Origin: Streptomyces gelaticus
Lineage (GTDB): Bacteria > Actinomycetota > Actinomycetes > Streptomycetales > Streptomycetaceae
DNA: 64,000 bases
Assembly: GCF_014649535.1 (NCBI RefSeq)
Contig: NZ_BMTF01000012.1
Coordinates: 29,401 to 93,400, forward strand
Direction of reading: 5' to 3'
Below the pieces are notes generated by a model. It was not told the DNA's origin and made no database searches. It saw only the letters and a program-made list of their open reading frames with translations. The position numbers and the translations under genes are program-made. Positions 44,978 through 51,790 of this stretch are shown here, in pieces (position 1 is the first letter of the stretch; every line of letters starts with the position of its first letter).

Positions 44978-46038
44978 GTCGAGGACACCTTCCGGGCGAG
45001 CCGGCCCACCAGGGGCAGGGCGGCAACGAGCGGCAGGGCGATCAGGGGCGCTCCGGCGCGGGCCACCAGGGTGGCCTGGAGGGGCAGAAGGGCGTGAATG
45101 CCCGCGCCGACGGCGGCGCGGACGCGCGGGGCCGAGGGGTCGCGGACGACGGCGGTCTGGGCGCGGGCGCAGGTGCCCGCGTAGGTGGCGAGGGCCGCGC
45201 CGGTGACCAGGGCGGGGGCTGACATGCGCAGCGCGTGAGCCGAGGGGCGCGGCGTCCCGGCGCGCCCGGCGGCGAGCAGCGCGGCCACGGACCCGGCGGC
45301 CGGGCCGCCGAGGTGGGCACCGCCCTTCGACACGGAGAACAGGCGGGCAGCGGTGGGTGGTTGGGCCCCGGGCCGGCCGGTGAGGGCGGCGTACGCGGTC
45401 TTGGTGCCGGTGCCCGCGGCGGCGAGCAGACGGGCCGCGCCCGCGCCGGTGATCGCCGTCGTCGTCGCCAGGGACAGCTTCGGCTCGCTCGTGGGCGCTC
45501 CGTCGACCTCGTGGCGGCTCAGGCGGGTCACCGCGAAGGTGTGCGCGGCGACGGCGGTGGCAGCCGGGAGGGCGGCGGCCGCGCGTCCGGGGCCGGTGCC
45601 GTGCAGGACGTCCAGGGCGCGGGCGGCGGCCATGGCGGCCGGGCCGAGCGGGGTCGACTTGAGGCCGAGGTCGTAGGCCCAGACGGCGACGGCCAGCGGC
45701 AGGGTGCGGCGCAGCAGGGTGCGGCGGCCGCCGACGAGGGCGGCGAGGCCGAGGCCCGCGCCGGTGAGGCCGACGGCAGTGGCGAGGGCGGCGCGCGGGG
45801 TGAGGCGGCCCGACGGGATCGGGCGCTCGGGGCGTTCGGTGGCGTCCTCGGCGCGGTCCGCCCAGTCGTTGAGGGCCATGCCCGCCCAGTACAGGGCGAC
45901 GGAGGACGCGGCGAGGCCGGTGGTGCGGCGGATGCCGGGGCGGCCCGCAGCGAGGGCCCCGGCGACGACGTCGCCGGGTACCGTGATCGCGGCCGGGGCC
46001 CGGACCAGTTCCGCGTAGGTGCGCAGGGTGGTGTTCAT
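44974..46038 (-). CDS. eboC: UbiA-superfamily prenyltransferase (EboC-like, SCO3242 family)
   Basis: 354 aa polytopic membrane protein. The first Asp-rich motif NDxxD is in ALNDWADRAED (near residue 57), and a second acidic element in YDLGLKSTPLGP and ALDVLHG. UbiA enzymes transfer polyprenyl groups onto aromatic or sugar-like acceptors within the membrane. It corresponds to EboC. Coupled by ATGA overlaps to the inositol-phosphate-synthase-like gene before and the isomerase-like gene after, which suggests that a cyclitol product becomes prenylated. Confidence 0.87.
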   Translation of the reverse strand: MNTTLRTYAELVRAPAAITVPGDVVAGALAAGRPGIRRTTGLAASSVALYWAGMALNDWADRAEDATERPERPIPSGRLTPRAALATAVGLTGAGLGLAALVGGRRTLLRRTLPLAVAVWAYDLGLKSTPLGPAAMAAARALDVLHGTGPGRAAAALPAATAVAAHTFAVTRLSRHEVDGAPTSEPKLSLATTTAITGAGAARLLAAAGTGTKTAYAALTGRPGAQPPTAARLFSVSKGGAHLGGPAAGSVAALLAAGRAGTPRPSAHALRMSAPALVTGAALATYAGTCARAQTAVVRDPSAPRVRAAVGAGIHALLPLQATLVARAGAPLIALPLVAALPLVGRLARKVSST

Positions 46039-47222
46039 CGGGGGCTGCCTGATGTGGCCGGGACCGGGGCGTTCGCCCAGGCGGTCAGGGCCTCGTACTG
46101 GAGGGTGAGGTTGTGCTCGCGGGAGCCGGCCGGGTCCTTGAAGAAGAAGCCGAGTGCGCTGAGCGCACCGCGGTCGCCGCGGCGGCGGCCGTGGGCGGCC
46201 AGCCGTACGAGGTCGAGGACGAGCGGGGCGGCGAGGGCGGAGTCGCAGCCCTGCCAGGTGAACTGCAGGGACATCCGGACGCCGAGGAAACCCTCGAAGG
46301 AGATGTGGTCCCAGGCGGTCTTCCACTCCCCCATCTCGGGGACGTTGTCGATGTGGACCTGGCCCTGGACGGGGTGGCCGACGGTCTCCTCCAGGCTGCG
46401 CTGCTTGGACTCGGTCTTGCTGCGGGCGGCCTCGGGGTCCTGGAGGGTGGCACCGTCGCCGCCGCCGAGCAGGTTCGTGCCGGACCAGGAACGCAGGCGC
46501 AGGGCCCGCTGCGTGAACATCGGGGCGAGTGCGCTCTTGACGAGGGTCTCGCCGGTCTTGCCGTCGCGCCCGGCGTGCGGGACACCGCACGCGCGGGCCA
46601 GCTGTTCCAGGGCGGGCAGCGAAGCGCCTGCGGACGGGGTGAAGTTGACGTAGGCGCAGCCGGCGCGGAAGGCGGCGTATGCGTACAGGGAGCTGGGCGG
46701 CAGCAGGTCGGTGCTGGTGGCGAGGACCTCTTCGAGGGCCGTGAGGTCGAGGAACGCCGGGTCCGGGTCGGGCAGTGGTTCGGTGGAGGAGACGTTGACG
46801 ACGACGACCTGCTCCAGGGCGTGCCGTTCGCGGAAGGAGACGATGTCCGCCGCGAAGCGCGCGGCGGCCTCGGCCTGGGGCTCGCCGGGCCACTGCGAGC
46901 CGTCGCGGATCTCGCGGTCGGCGGCCTCCAGTGCGCCGCGCACGCCGTCGAGAAGTGCGGCGGGCAGGACGCCCGCCGCGGCGAGTTGCCCGGCCCTCGC
47001 CGTCAGCTCGACGGACACGATGTCGTGTCCGCCGAACACGAGGTCGGCGAGGGCCGGGAGCGATGCGTCACGGAACGGGGGAAGGTCCGTGACGCATCCG
47101 TCGGAGGAGGCGCTGCCCGCCGCGATCGCGGCGGCGCCGGCGGTCGCGGCCGTGGCGACCGAGCCTCGTGCGCCGATCATCCAGACGCCGATGCGGGGTG
47201 AAGTTCCGGTCGTGGCTCGCAT
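46035..47222 (-). CDS. myo-Inositol-1-phosphate-synthase-family protein
   Basis: 395 aa. The Rossmann start is IGVWMIGARGSVATAATAG. The signature segment NLLGGGDGATLQDPEAARSK with later ESKQ matches the NLLGNxDG...SKExSK motif of MIPS, keeping the catalytic lysines. HIDNVPEMGEW follows the family order. MIPS cyclises glucose 6-phosphate to inositol 1-phosphate using NAD+. In ebo operons of other phyla the position is taken by a dehydroquinate-synthase-like cyclase (EboD), so this may be a functional replacement. It is longer than primary-metabolic actinobacterial MIPS (about 360 aa). Confidence 0.87.
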   Translation of the reverse strand: MRATTGTSPRIGVWMIGARGSVATAATAGAAAIAAGSASSDGCVTDLPPFRDASLPALADLVFGGHDIVSVELTARAGQLAAAGVLPAALLDGVRGALEAADREIRDGSQWPGEPQAEAAARFAADIVSFRERHALEQVVVVNVSSTEPLPDPDPAFLDLTALEEVLATSTDLLPPSSLYAYAAFRAGCAYVNFTPSAGASLPALEQLARACGVPHAGRDGKTGETLVKSALAPMFTQRALRLRSWSGTNLLGGGDGATLQDPEAARSKTESKQRSLEETVGHPVQGQVHIDNVPEMGEWKTAWDHISFEGFLGVRMSLQFTWQGCDSALAAPLVLDLVRLAAHGRRRGDRGALSALGFFFKDPAGSREHNLTLQYEALTAWANAPVPATSGSPR

Positions 47223-47268
47223 GGTGGGCTGTGCCTCCTGAGTCGTGCGGGGAGTGAGGTGCGGTCCT

Positions 47269-47291
47269 GGGGCGTGGGCGGGGCACGCCCC
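47269..47291 (-). terminator. Intergenic hairpin before the MIPS-like gene
   Basis: GGGGCGTG and CACGCCCC form an 8-bp stem with a 7-nt loop in the 101-bp gap between the Tat-protein gene and the MIPS-like gene. It may be a partial terminator or mRNA-processing hairpin inside the operon. Confidence 0.4.
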
Positions 47292-47323
47292 GCGGACGGG
47301 CGGCGCGGTGTTCGGGGCGCGTC

Positions 47324-48115
47324 CTAGAACTTGCCCATGTCGGCCGGGTACGGGTAGGTGTCGAAGGCCTTGTCGAGCCGGCCCGGGCTGCGGTGCAGCC
47401 ACTTGCGGGTCACACCGTGCACGGTCCGCCGGGACAGGCGCTTGTTGTCGTTCGCGTCGATGGCCGGCTGGCCGATGGACTGGAGCTCCCAGGCGACACC
47501 CGCGAGCCGGTTGATGCGCGTCCACCACTGCACGTCGATGTCCAGGAGCCGGAAACCGGCCAGGAAGGGGTGCCAGCGGTGGTAGGCGTGGGTGAAGTCC
47601 GGCGGCGTGAAGTTCATCATGTGGACCTTGTTGCCGGCCGAACGGCGCGGGTCGAACAGGACGCCCTGGCCGAAGTCCTGGAAGGCGCGGACCAGTCCCT
47701 CCGGGTCGTTCCCGTAGAACTCGCGGTAGACATCGCGCTGGGCGTTCGACAGCAGCACGAAGGCGTCGCGGTTGGGGCGGATGAGCTCCAGGAAGCTGCG
47801 CGGGTAGCGTCCGCCGGAGCGGGTGGCGGCCCAGGCCGAGTCGACCTTGGTGAAGCCGCCGAACGGCTTGACGATGGCGTCGACGGCCTCGACGGATTCG
47901 GGGGTCGGGTTGAAGTAGAAGCGCTCGTCGTACTCGTACCAGAACTCGTTGGCGCGGCGGTCGCCGACCATGCCCGGGACCTCGGGGAATCCGCTGCGGG
48001 ACCGGCCGTGTGCGGCGGCCGGCACGGCGCCGGCCACCGTCACCGCGGCCGCCGCCCCGGCGATGCCGGCGGCGGCCCTGAGGACGCCCCGGCGGTCCAT
48101 GGTGTTCTGCGGCAT
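47324..48115 (-). CDS. Tat-exported protein of unknown function
   Basis: 263 aa. The twin-arginine signal MDRRGVLRAAAG is followed by an alanine/valine stretch and a likely cleavage after PAAAHG. The mature part is rich in Trp, Tyr and Phe (NEFWYEYDERFYFNP, HAYHRWHPFLAGF) and I recognise no family. AAGGAG stands 8 nt before the ATG. It is the first gene after a SARP-type promoter and probably heads the operon through the ebo genes to the second PPTase. Tat export suggests a folded, perhaps cofactor-bearing enzyme acting outside the membrane. Confidence 0.82.
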   Translation of the reverse strand: MPQNTMDRRGVLRAAAGIAGAAAAVTVAGAVPAAAHGRSRSGFPEVPGMVGDRRANEFWYEYDERFYFNPTPESVEAVDAIVKPFGGFTKVDSAWAATRSGGRYPRSFLELIRPNRDAFVLLSNAQRDVYREFYGNDPEGLVRAFQDFGQGVLFDPRRSAGNKVHMMNFTPPDFTHAYHRWHPFLAGFRLLDIDVQWWTRINRLAGVAWELQSIGQPAIDANDNKRLSRRTVHGVTRKWLHRSPGRLDKAFDTYPYPADMGKF

Positions 48116-48166
48116 CGGTGGATCTCCTTCGTCAGTGGTCGGTGCGGGGATTGCGGTGATGAGACG

Positions 48167-48197
48167 ACTCTCGCGGGGCGGCCTATGTGCGTCCTAT
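48167..48197 (-). promoter_or_regulatory. SARP-type promoter site of the Tat-protein/ebo operon
   Basis: On the minus strand ATAGG (48197-48193) and ATAGG (48186-48182) lie 11 bp apart. A 9-bp spacer and GAGAGT (48172-48167) follow as -10, about 50 bp before the start codon at 48115. Confidence 0.65.
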
Positions 48198-48383
48198 AAC
48201 GGCTCTGGTGGTGCATATCACCTGGTCACAGGGGGTGGGTGCGGAGCCGAAGCCGCAGCGATGCCGGGACGATAGAGCATCGGATTACGTTCCTCCGGAA
48301 ACGGATGTACGAATCCCTACATCGTTTTCCGGCCACACAGGCGGCCAGTACCGGTCACTGCCCCCACCAGTGAAGGAGACACT

Positions 48384-49385
48384 GTGGTCACGCTCACAAG
48401 CGCCCGTATCCAGCACAAGGACACCGGCGTCAACGGGACCCTCCCCCGATTACACGGCCCCCTCGCCTGGTGCGCGGCGGCCATGGCCCTGCTCGCGGTG
48501 ATCGCCGCGGGCGGCCTGTTCCTCGACGACCGCACCGTGCTGGGTGAGGGGGTGTGGCTCAAACCCCTGAAGTTCGCAGTGTCGTTCGGCCTGTACACGA
48601 TCACCCTGGCGTGGATGATCGGCCGGACGGAGCGCTGGCAGCGCACGATGCGCAGAATCGGCACGGTCATCGTGGTGCTGTTCATCGCCCCGGAGATATC
48701 GATCATCACGTTCCAGGCCGTACGGGGCGAACGCAGCCATTTCAATGTGTCGTCCACGTTCAACGACGTGCTGGTCAAGGCGATGGGCGGCGCGGCGTAC
48801 GCCGGCTGGGCCATGACGCTGCTCCTGGGAGTCTTCCTCCTGTGGCAGCGCAAGGTCGACCGGCCGCTGGCCTGGGCCATTCCGATCGGGCTGTTCGTGT
48901 CCCTGGCGGGCATGTCGATCGGCTATCTGATGACCTCTCCGACGGCCGCGCAGCAGCGGGCCCTGGACGCCGGGGAGCATCCGGCCACGCTCGGCGCGCA
49001 CAGTGTCGGGGTGCCGGACGGCGGTCCCGGCCTGCCGCTGACCGACTGGGCGGCCGGCGGCGGGGACCTGAGGGTGGCGCACTTCGTGGGCCTGCACGCA
49101 CTGCAGCTGCTGCCGCTGGCCGCCGTGGGTCTCGGGATGCTCGCGGGACGACTGCCGCTGCTGCGCGGCGAGGGCACGCGTACGGCCCTGGTCGTGGTCG
49201 GCGGTGCGGGTCATGCCGGGCTGACCGCGCTGCTGCTGTGGCAGGCGGAGCGCGGTCAGCCTCTGCTCGAACCCGACCGGCTCACGCTCACCACGGCCGC
49301 CTGGCTCGTCGGCGCGGTCGTGGTGGCCGTCTCGGTGGTGCTCACGACGGCGGCACGCGAGGGGCGCGGCTCCCCGGGGAAGTGA
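48384..49385 (+). CDS. Polytopic membrane protein with early TTA codon
   Basis: 333 aa with about eight hydrophobic segments (for example AWCAAAMALLAVIAAGGLFL, GVWLKPLKFAVSFGLYTITL, GWAMTLLLGVFLLW, HALQLLPLAAVGLGMLAGRL). I know it only as a conserved Streptomyces membrane protein. Codon 23 is TTA (48450-48452), so translation should depend on bldA. The GTG at 48384 follows GAAGGAG. It is divergent from the Tat-protein operon and convergent with the MFS gene. A role in product immunity or transport is possible but unsupported. Confidence 0.8.
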   Translation: MVTLTSARIQHKDTGVNGTLPRLHGPLAWCAAAMALLAVIAAGGLFLDDRTVLGEGVWLKPLKFAVSFGLYTITLAWMIGRTERWQRTMRRIGTVIVVLFIAPEISIITFQAVRGERSHFNVSSTFNDVLVKAMGGAAYAGWAMTLLLGVFLLWQRKVDRPLAWAIPIGLFVSLAGMSIGYLMTSPTAAQQRALDAGEHPATLGAHSVGVPDGGPGLPLTDWAAGGGDLRVAHFVGLHALQLLPLAAVGLGMLAGRLPLLRGEGTRTALVVVGGAGHAGLTALLLWQAERGQPLLEPDRLTLTTAAWLVGAVVVAVSVVLTTAAREGRGSPGK

Positions 49386-49403
49386 TACTGCCGGCGCACG
49401 ACG

Positions 49404-49435
49404 GAGGGGGCCACCGCGGCTGCGGTGGCCCCCTC
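49404..49435. terminator. 14-bp perfect hairpin between convergent genes
   Basis: GAGGGGGCCACCGC (49404-49417) pairs exactly with 49422-49435 around a 4-nt loop. It lies between the convergent membrane-protein and MFS genes and probably ends both transcripts. Confidence 0.75.
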
Positions 49436-49462
49436 CCCCGTGGTGCGCGGTGTGCCGGGCGG

Positions 49463-50821
49463 TCAGCCGGCCGCCGCGAAGGGGCCTCGGCGCAGGGCCG
49501 GGGAGATCAGGGCGGCGATGGCCGTCACGGCCATCGCGAGGCTGAGCCCCAGGATCGTCCGGGTCGGGCCGAGGCCCTCCAGGGCGAACCCGGCCGCGAC
49601 CGGGCCCGCGGCCATCGCACCGCCACCGACCAGCATGGCCAGGGAGTTGGCCCGCCCCCGCATGCTGTCCGGTGCGATCCGTACGAGATGGACACCGCCC
49701 GCCACGTTGAACACACCGCCCACGTAGCCGCTCAGCGCGAAGATCGCACCCAGCGCGTAGGGGTCGCGGAGCACGGCTACGGGCACCATCAGCAGCGCCC
49801 ACACCGCCAGTCCGCCGATCACCAGGGCGCGCATCGACAGACGTTCGGTCCACCAGCCACCGCTGAGCGCCCCGACGAGGCCACCCGCTCCGCTGAGCGA
49901 GAGCACGACGCCCACCTGGAACTCGGTGCCGCCCGCCGACTGGATGCCGGACATCACGGCCAGGTTGAGGCCCTGGAAAAGGATGTTGGAGACGGCTACG
50001 GCGGCCATCACGGCCCGCAGGAAGTGCTGGCGCCACATCCAGACGAGGCCCGCGCGGACCTCGGCGGCGAGTGCTGTTCCCGAGGTGCCCGTACGTTCCT
50101 GCTGAAGCTTCCCTCGTACGCCGAACAGACAGGACACTGCGGCGAGTTGACCAACTGCCGCCGCCACGAACGGGAACGCGGCGCCGAGTGTGACCAGTCC
50201 GCTGCCCAGCGGCTGGCCCGCGATGGCGGCCCCCCGGGTGCGGGCCTCGTTGCCGGTCATGGCGGCGCCGATCTGCTCGGGCGGCACCACGGCGGGCACA
50301 GCGGCCCGCTCGGCCAGTTGGAACAGCACACCGAGGGTGCCCTCGACGAACGCGGCGGCCAGCAGCGCCCACAGCCGGACGTGCCCGCTCAGCAGGAGCG
50401 CGGCGACCGCGCCGGCCACCACCGCCTGTCCGAGCCCGGTCACCAGCAGGATGCGTCGCCGGTCCCAGCGGTCGACGAGCGCGCCTCCGGGCAGTTGCAC
50501 CACGAGCTGCGGAAGCAGCAGCGCGGTGCCGACGAGCCCGGCGTCACCGGGCGACCTGGTCGCCCACAGGACGGCGAGGGGGTACGCGACGGCGGTGGCC
50601 CGCCCGGCGAGCAGCGAGAGGCCGGCTCCGCCCCACAGCAGGCGGTAGTCACGGTTGCGCCGCAACGGTACGGGCGCCGCCTCCTCCCCGTCCGGGCCGG
50701 CCTTCGGCGTGGGCTCCGCGGCCCCGTGGTGCTCCTCGTCCGGCACGGCGTCGTCCCGCTGTTCGGTCAGCAGCCACGGCAGCACCGCCGGGTCGGTCAC
50801 GGAGTCGGTCGCGGGTTTCAT
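49463..50821 (-). CDS. MFS exporter (EntS-like)
   Basis: 452 aa. About 60 polar N-terminal residues precede RNRDYRLLWGGAGLSLLAG, followed by 10-12 membrane helices and the loop motif DRWDRRRIL. This is the EntS/macrolide-efflux-like MFS branch that often exports NRPS products and siderophores. Its start overlaps the carbamoyltransferase stop by ATGA, and it is the last gene of the mbtH-NRPS operon. Product efflux is the likely role. Confidence 0.9.
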   Translation of the reverse strand: MKPATDSVTDPAVLPWLLTEQRDDAVPDEEHHGAAEPTPKAGPDGEEAAPVPLRRNRDYRLLWGGAGLSLLAGRATAVAYPLAVLWATRSPGDAGLVGTALLLPQLVVQLPGGALVDRWDRRRILLVTGLGQAVVAGAVAALLLSGHVRLWALLAAAFVEGTLGVLFQLAERAAVPAVVPPEQIGAAMTGNEARTRGAAIAGQPLGSGLVTLGAAFPFVAAAVGQLAAVSCLFGVRGKLQQERTGTSGTALAAEVRAGLVWMWRQHFLRAVMAAVAVSNILFQGLNLAVMSGIQSAGGTEFQVGVVLSLSGAGGLVGALSGGWWTERLSMRALVIGGLAVWALLMVPVAVLRDPYALGAIFALSGYVGGVFNVAGGVHLVRIAPDSMRGRANSLAMLVGGGAMAAGPVAAGFALEGLGPTRTILGLSLAMAVTAIAALISPALRRGPFAAAG

Positions 50822-51786
50822 CGCGCGCCCACCAGGGCGCGCTCCCCGGCCGGGGGCACCTCGGCCTGTGCGGCGGTGCGGACGAACTCCAGTACCGCCA
50901 TCGCGCTGTGCATCTTGTTGGTGGCCTGGGCGAACGCGATGCTGTGCGGTCCGTCCAGTACCTCGGCCACGACCTCCTCGCCCCGGTGGGCGGGCAGATC
51001 GTGCATGAACACGGCGTCCGGGCTGGTCTCCCACAGAGCGGGGGTGACCCGGAACGGAGCGAAGACGTTCCGCCAGTCGGGATCGGGCTTGCTGGTGCCG
51101 GTGGTCTGCCAGCGGGTCGTGTAGACCACGTCGTAGCCGCCGGTCAGTTCGTCCATGTCGTGCCGTTCGACCAGGGTGGCGCCGGTGCGGGTGGCCTGGG
51201 CGCGGGCCCGGTGCGCGATCGCGTCGTCGAGGCCGTACCCGGGCGGGGTGCGGACCTCGAAGTGGACGCCGGGGAAGCGGGTCAGGGCGAGCGCGAGGGC
51301 CGCCGCCGTGTTGTTGCCCTCGCCCGCGTACAGGATGCGCAGGCCGTCGACGTGGCCGAAGTGGCGTACCAGTGTGGTGAGGTCGGTGAGCGCCTGAGTG
51401 GGGTGCTCCTCGGCGGTCATGGCGTTGACGACGGACATGGTCCCCTGCTGTGCCCATCCGCGCAGTTCGGCCTCGGGCCCGGCGGTCCGGGCGACGAGGA
51501 CGTCGAGCATCCCGGACAGGACCCGGCCGGTGTCCTCGGTGGTCTCGCCCGTGTTGAGCTGGAGGTCGCCGGGTCCGTAGGCGATGAGGGAGCCGCCCAG
51601 CCGCAGGGAACCGGAGGAGAAGGCGGTACGGGTGCGGGTGGAGGTCTTGGCGAAGTAGATGCCGACCACCTGGCCGTCGAGCGGGGCGGGCCGCCGGGCG
51701 AGACCGGCGGAGAACTCGGCGCCGCGGTCCACGATCCGTCGCAGCTCCGCGTCGGTGAGGTCGTCGATGGAGATGAGATGACGCAT
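50818..51786 (-). CDS. Atypical ornithine/aspartate-carbamoyltransferase-family enzyme
   Basis: 322 aa. Carbamoyl-phosphate residues are kept: STRTR (49-53), HPTQ (128-131) and GNN (about 157-159). The rest is OTCase-like (FMHDLPAHRGEEV), but the OTCase catalytic Cys in MHCLPA is Asp263 here. The ornithine-binding D...SMG loop is replaced by YTTRWQTTG (222-230), which resembles the YxTRxQ loop of aspartate carbamoyltransferase. It therefore probably carbamoylates a different amine, for example a diamino acid giving a ureido residue, as proposed for VioL in viomycin. It lies 4 bp after the NRPS and overlaps the MFS gene. Confidence 0.85.
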   Translation of the reverse strand: MRHLISIDDLTDAELRRIVDRGAEFSAGLARRPAPLDGQVVGIYFAKTSTRTRTAFSSGSLRLGGSLIAYGPGDLQLNTGETTEDTGRVLSGMLDVLVARTAGPEAELRGWAQQGTMSVVNAMTAEEHPTQALTDLTTLVRHFGHVDGLRILYAGEGNNTAAALALALTRFPGVHFEVRTPPGYGLDDAIAHRARAQATRTGATLVERHDMDELTGGYDVVYTTRWQTTGTSKPDPDWRNVFAPFRVTPALWETSPDAVFMHDLPAHRGEEVVAEVLDGPHSIAFAQATNKMHSAMAVLEFVRTAAQAEVPPAGERALVGAR

Positions 51787-51790
51787 GGGG

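Noticed and set aside
47269..47291. Independent promoter/operator for the MIPS-like gene
   Set aside because: The gap contains a hairpin but no 11-bp repeats or clear -10, so read-through from the Tat-protein promoter is more likely.
48268..48300. A seventh SARP-type site for the plus-strand membrane-protein gene
   Set aside because: ATAGA and GATTA are 11 bp apart, but the second pentamer fits poorly and the expected -10 position reads GGAAAC, which lacks the final T.
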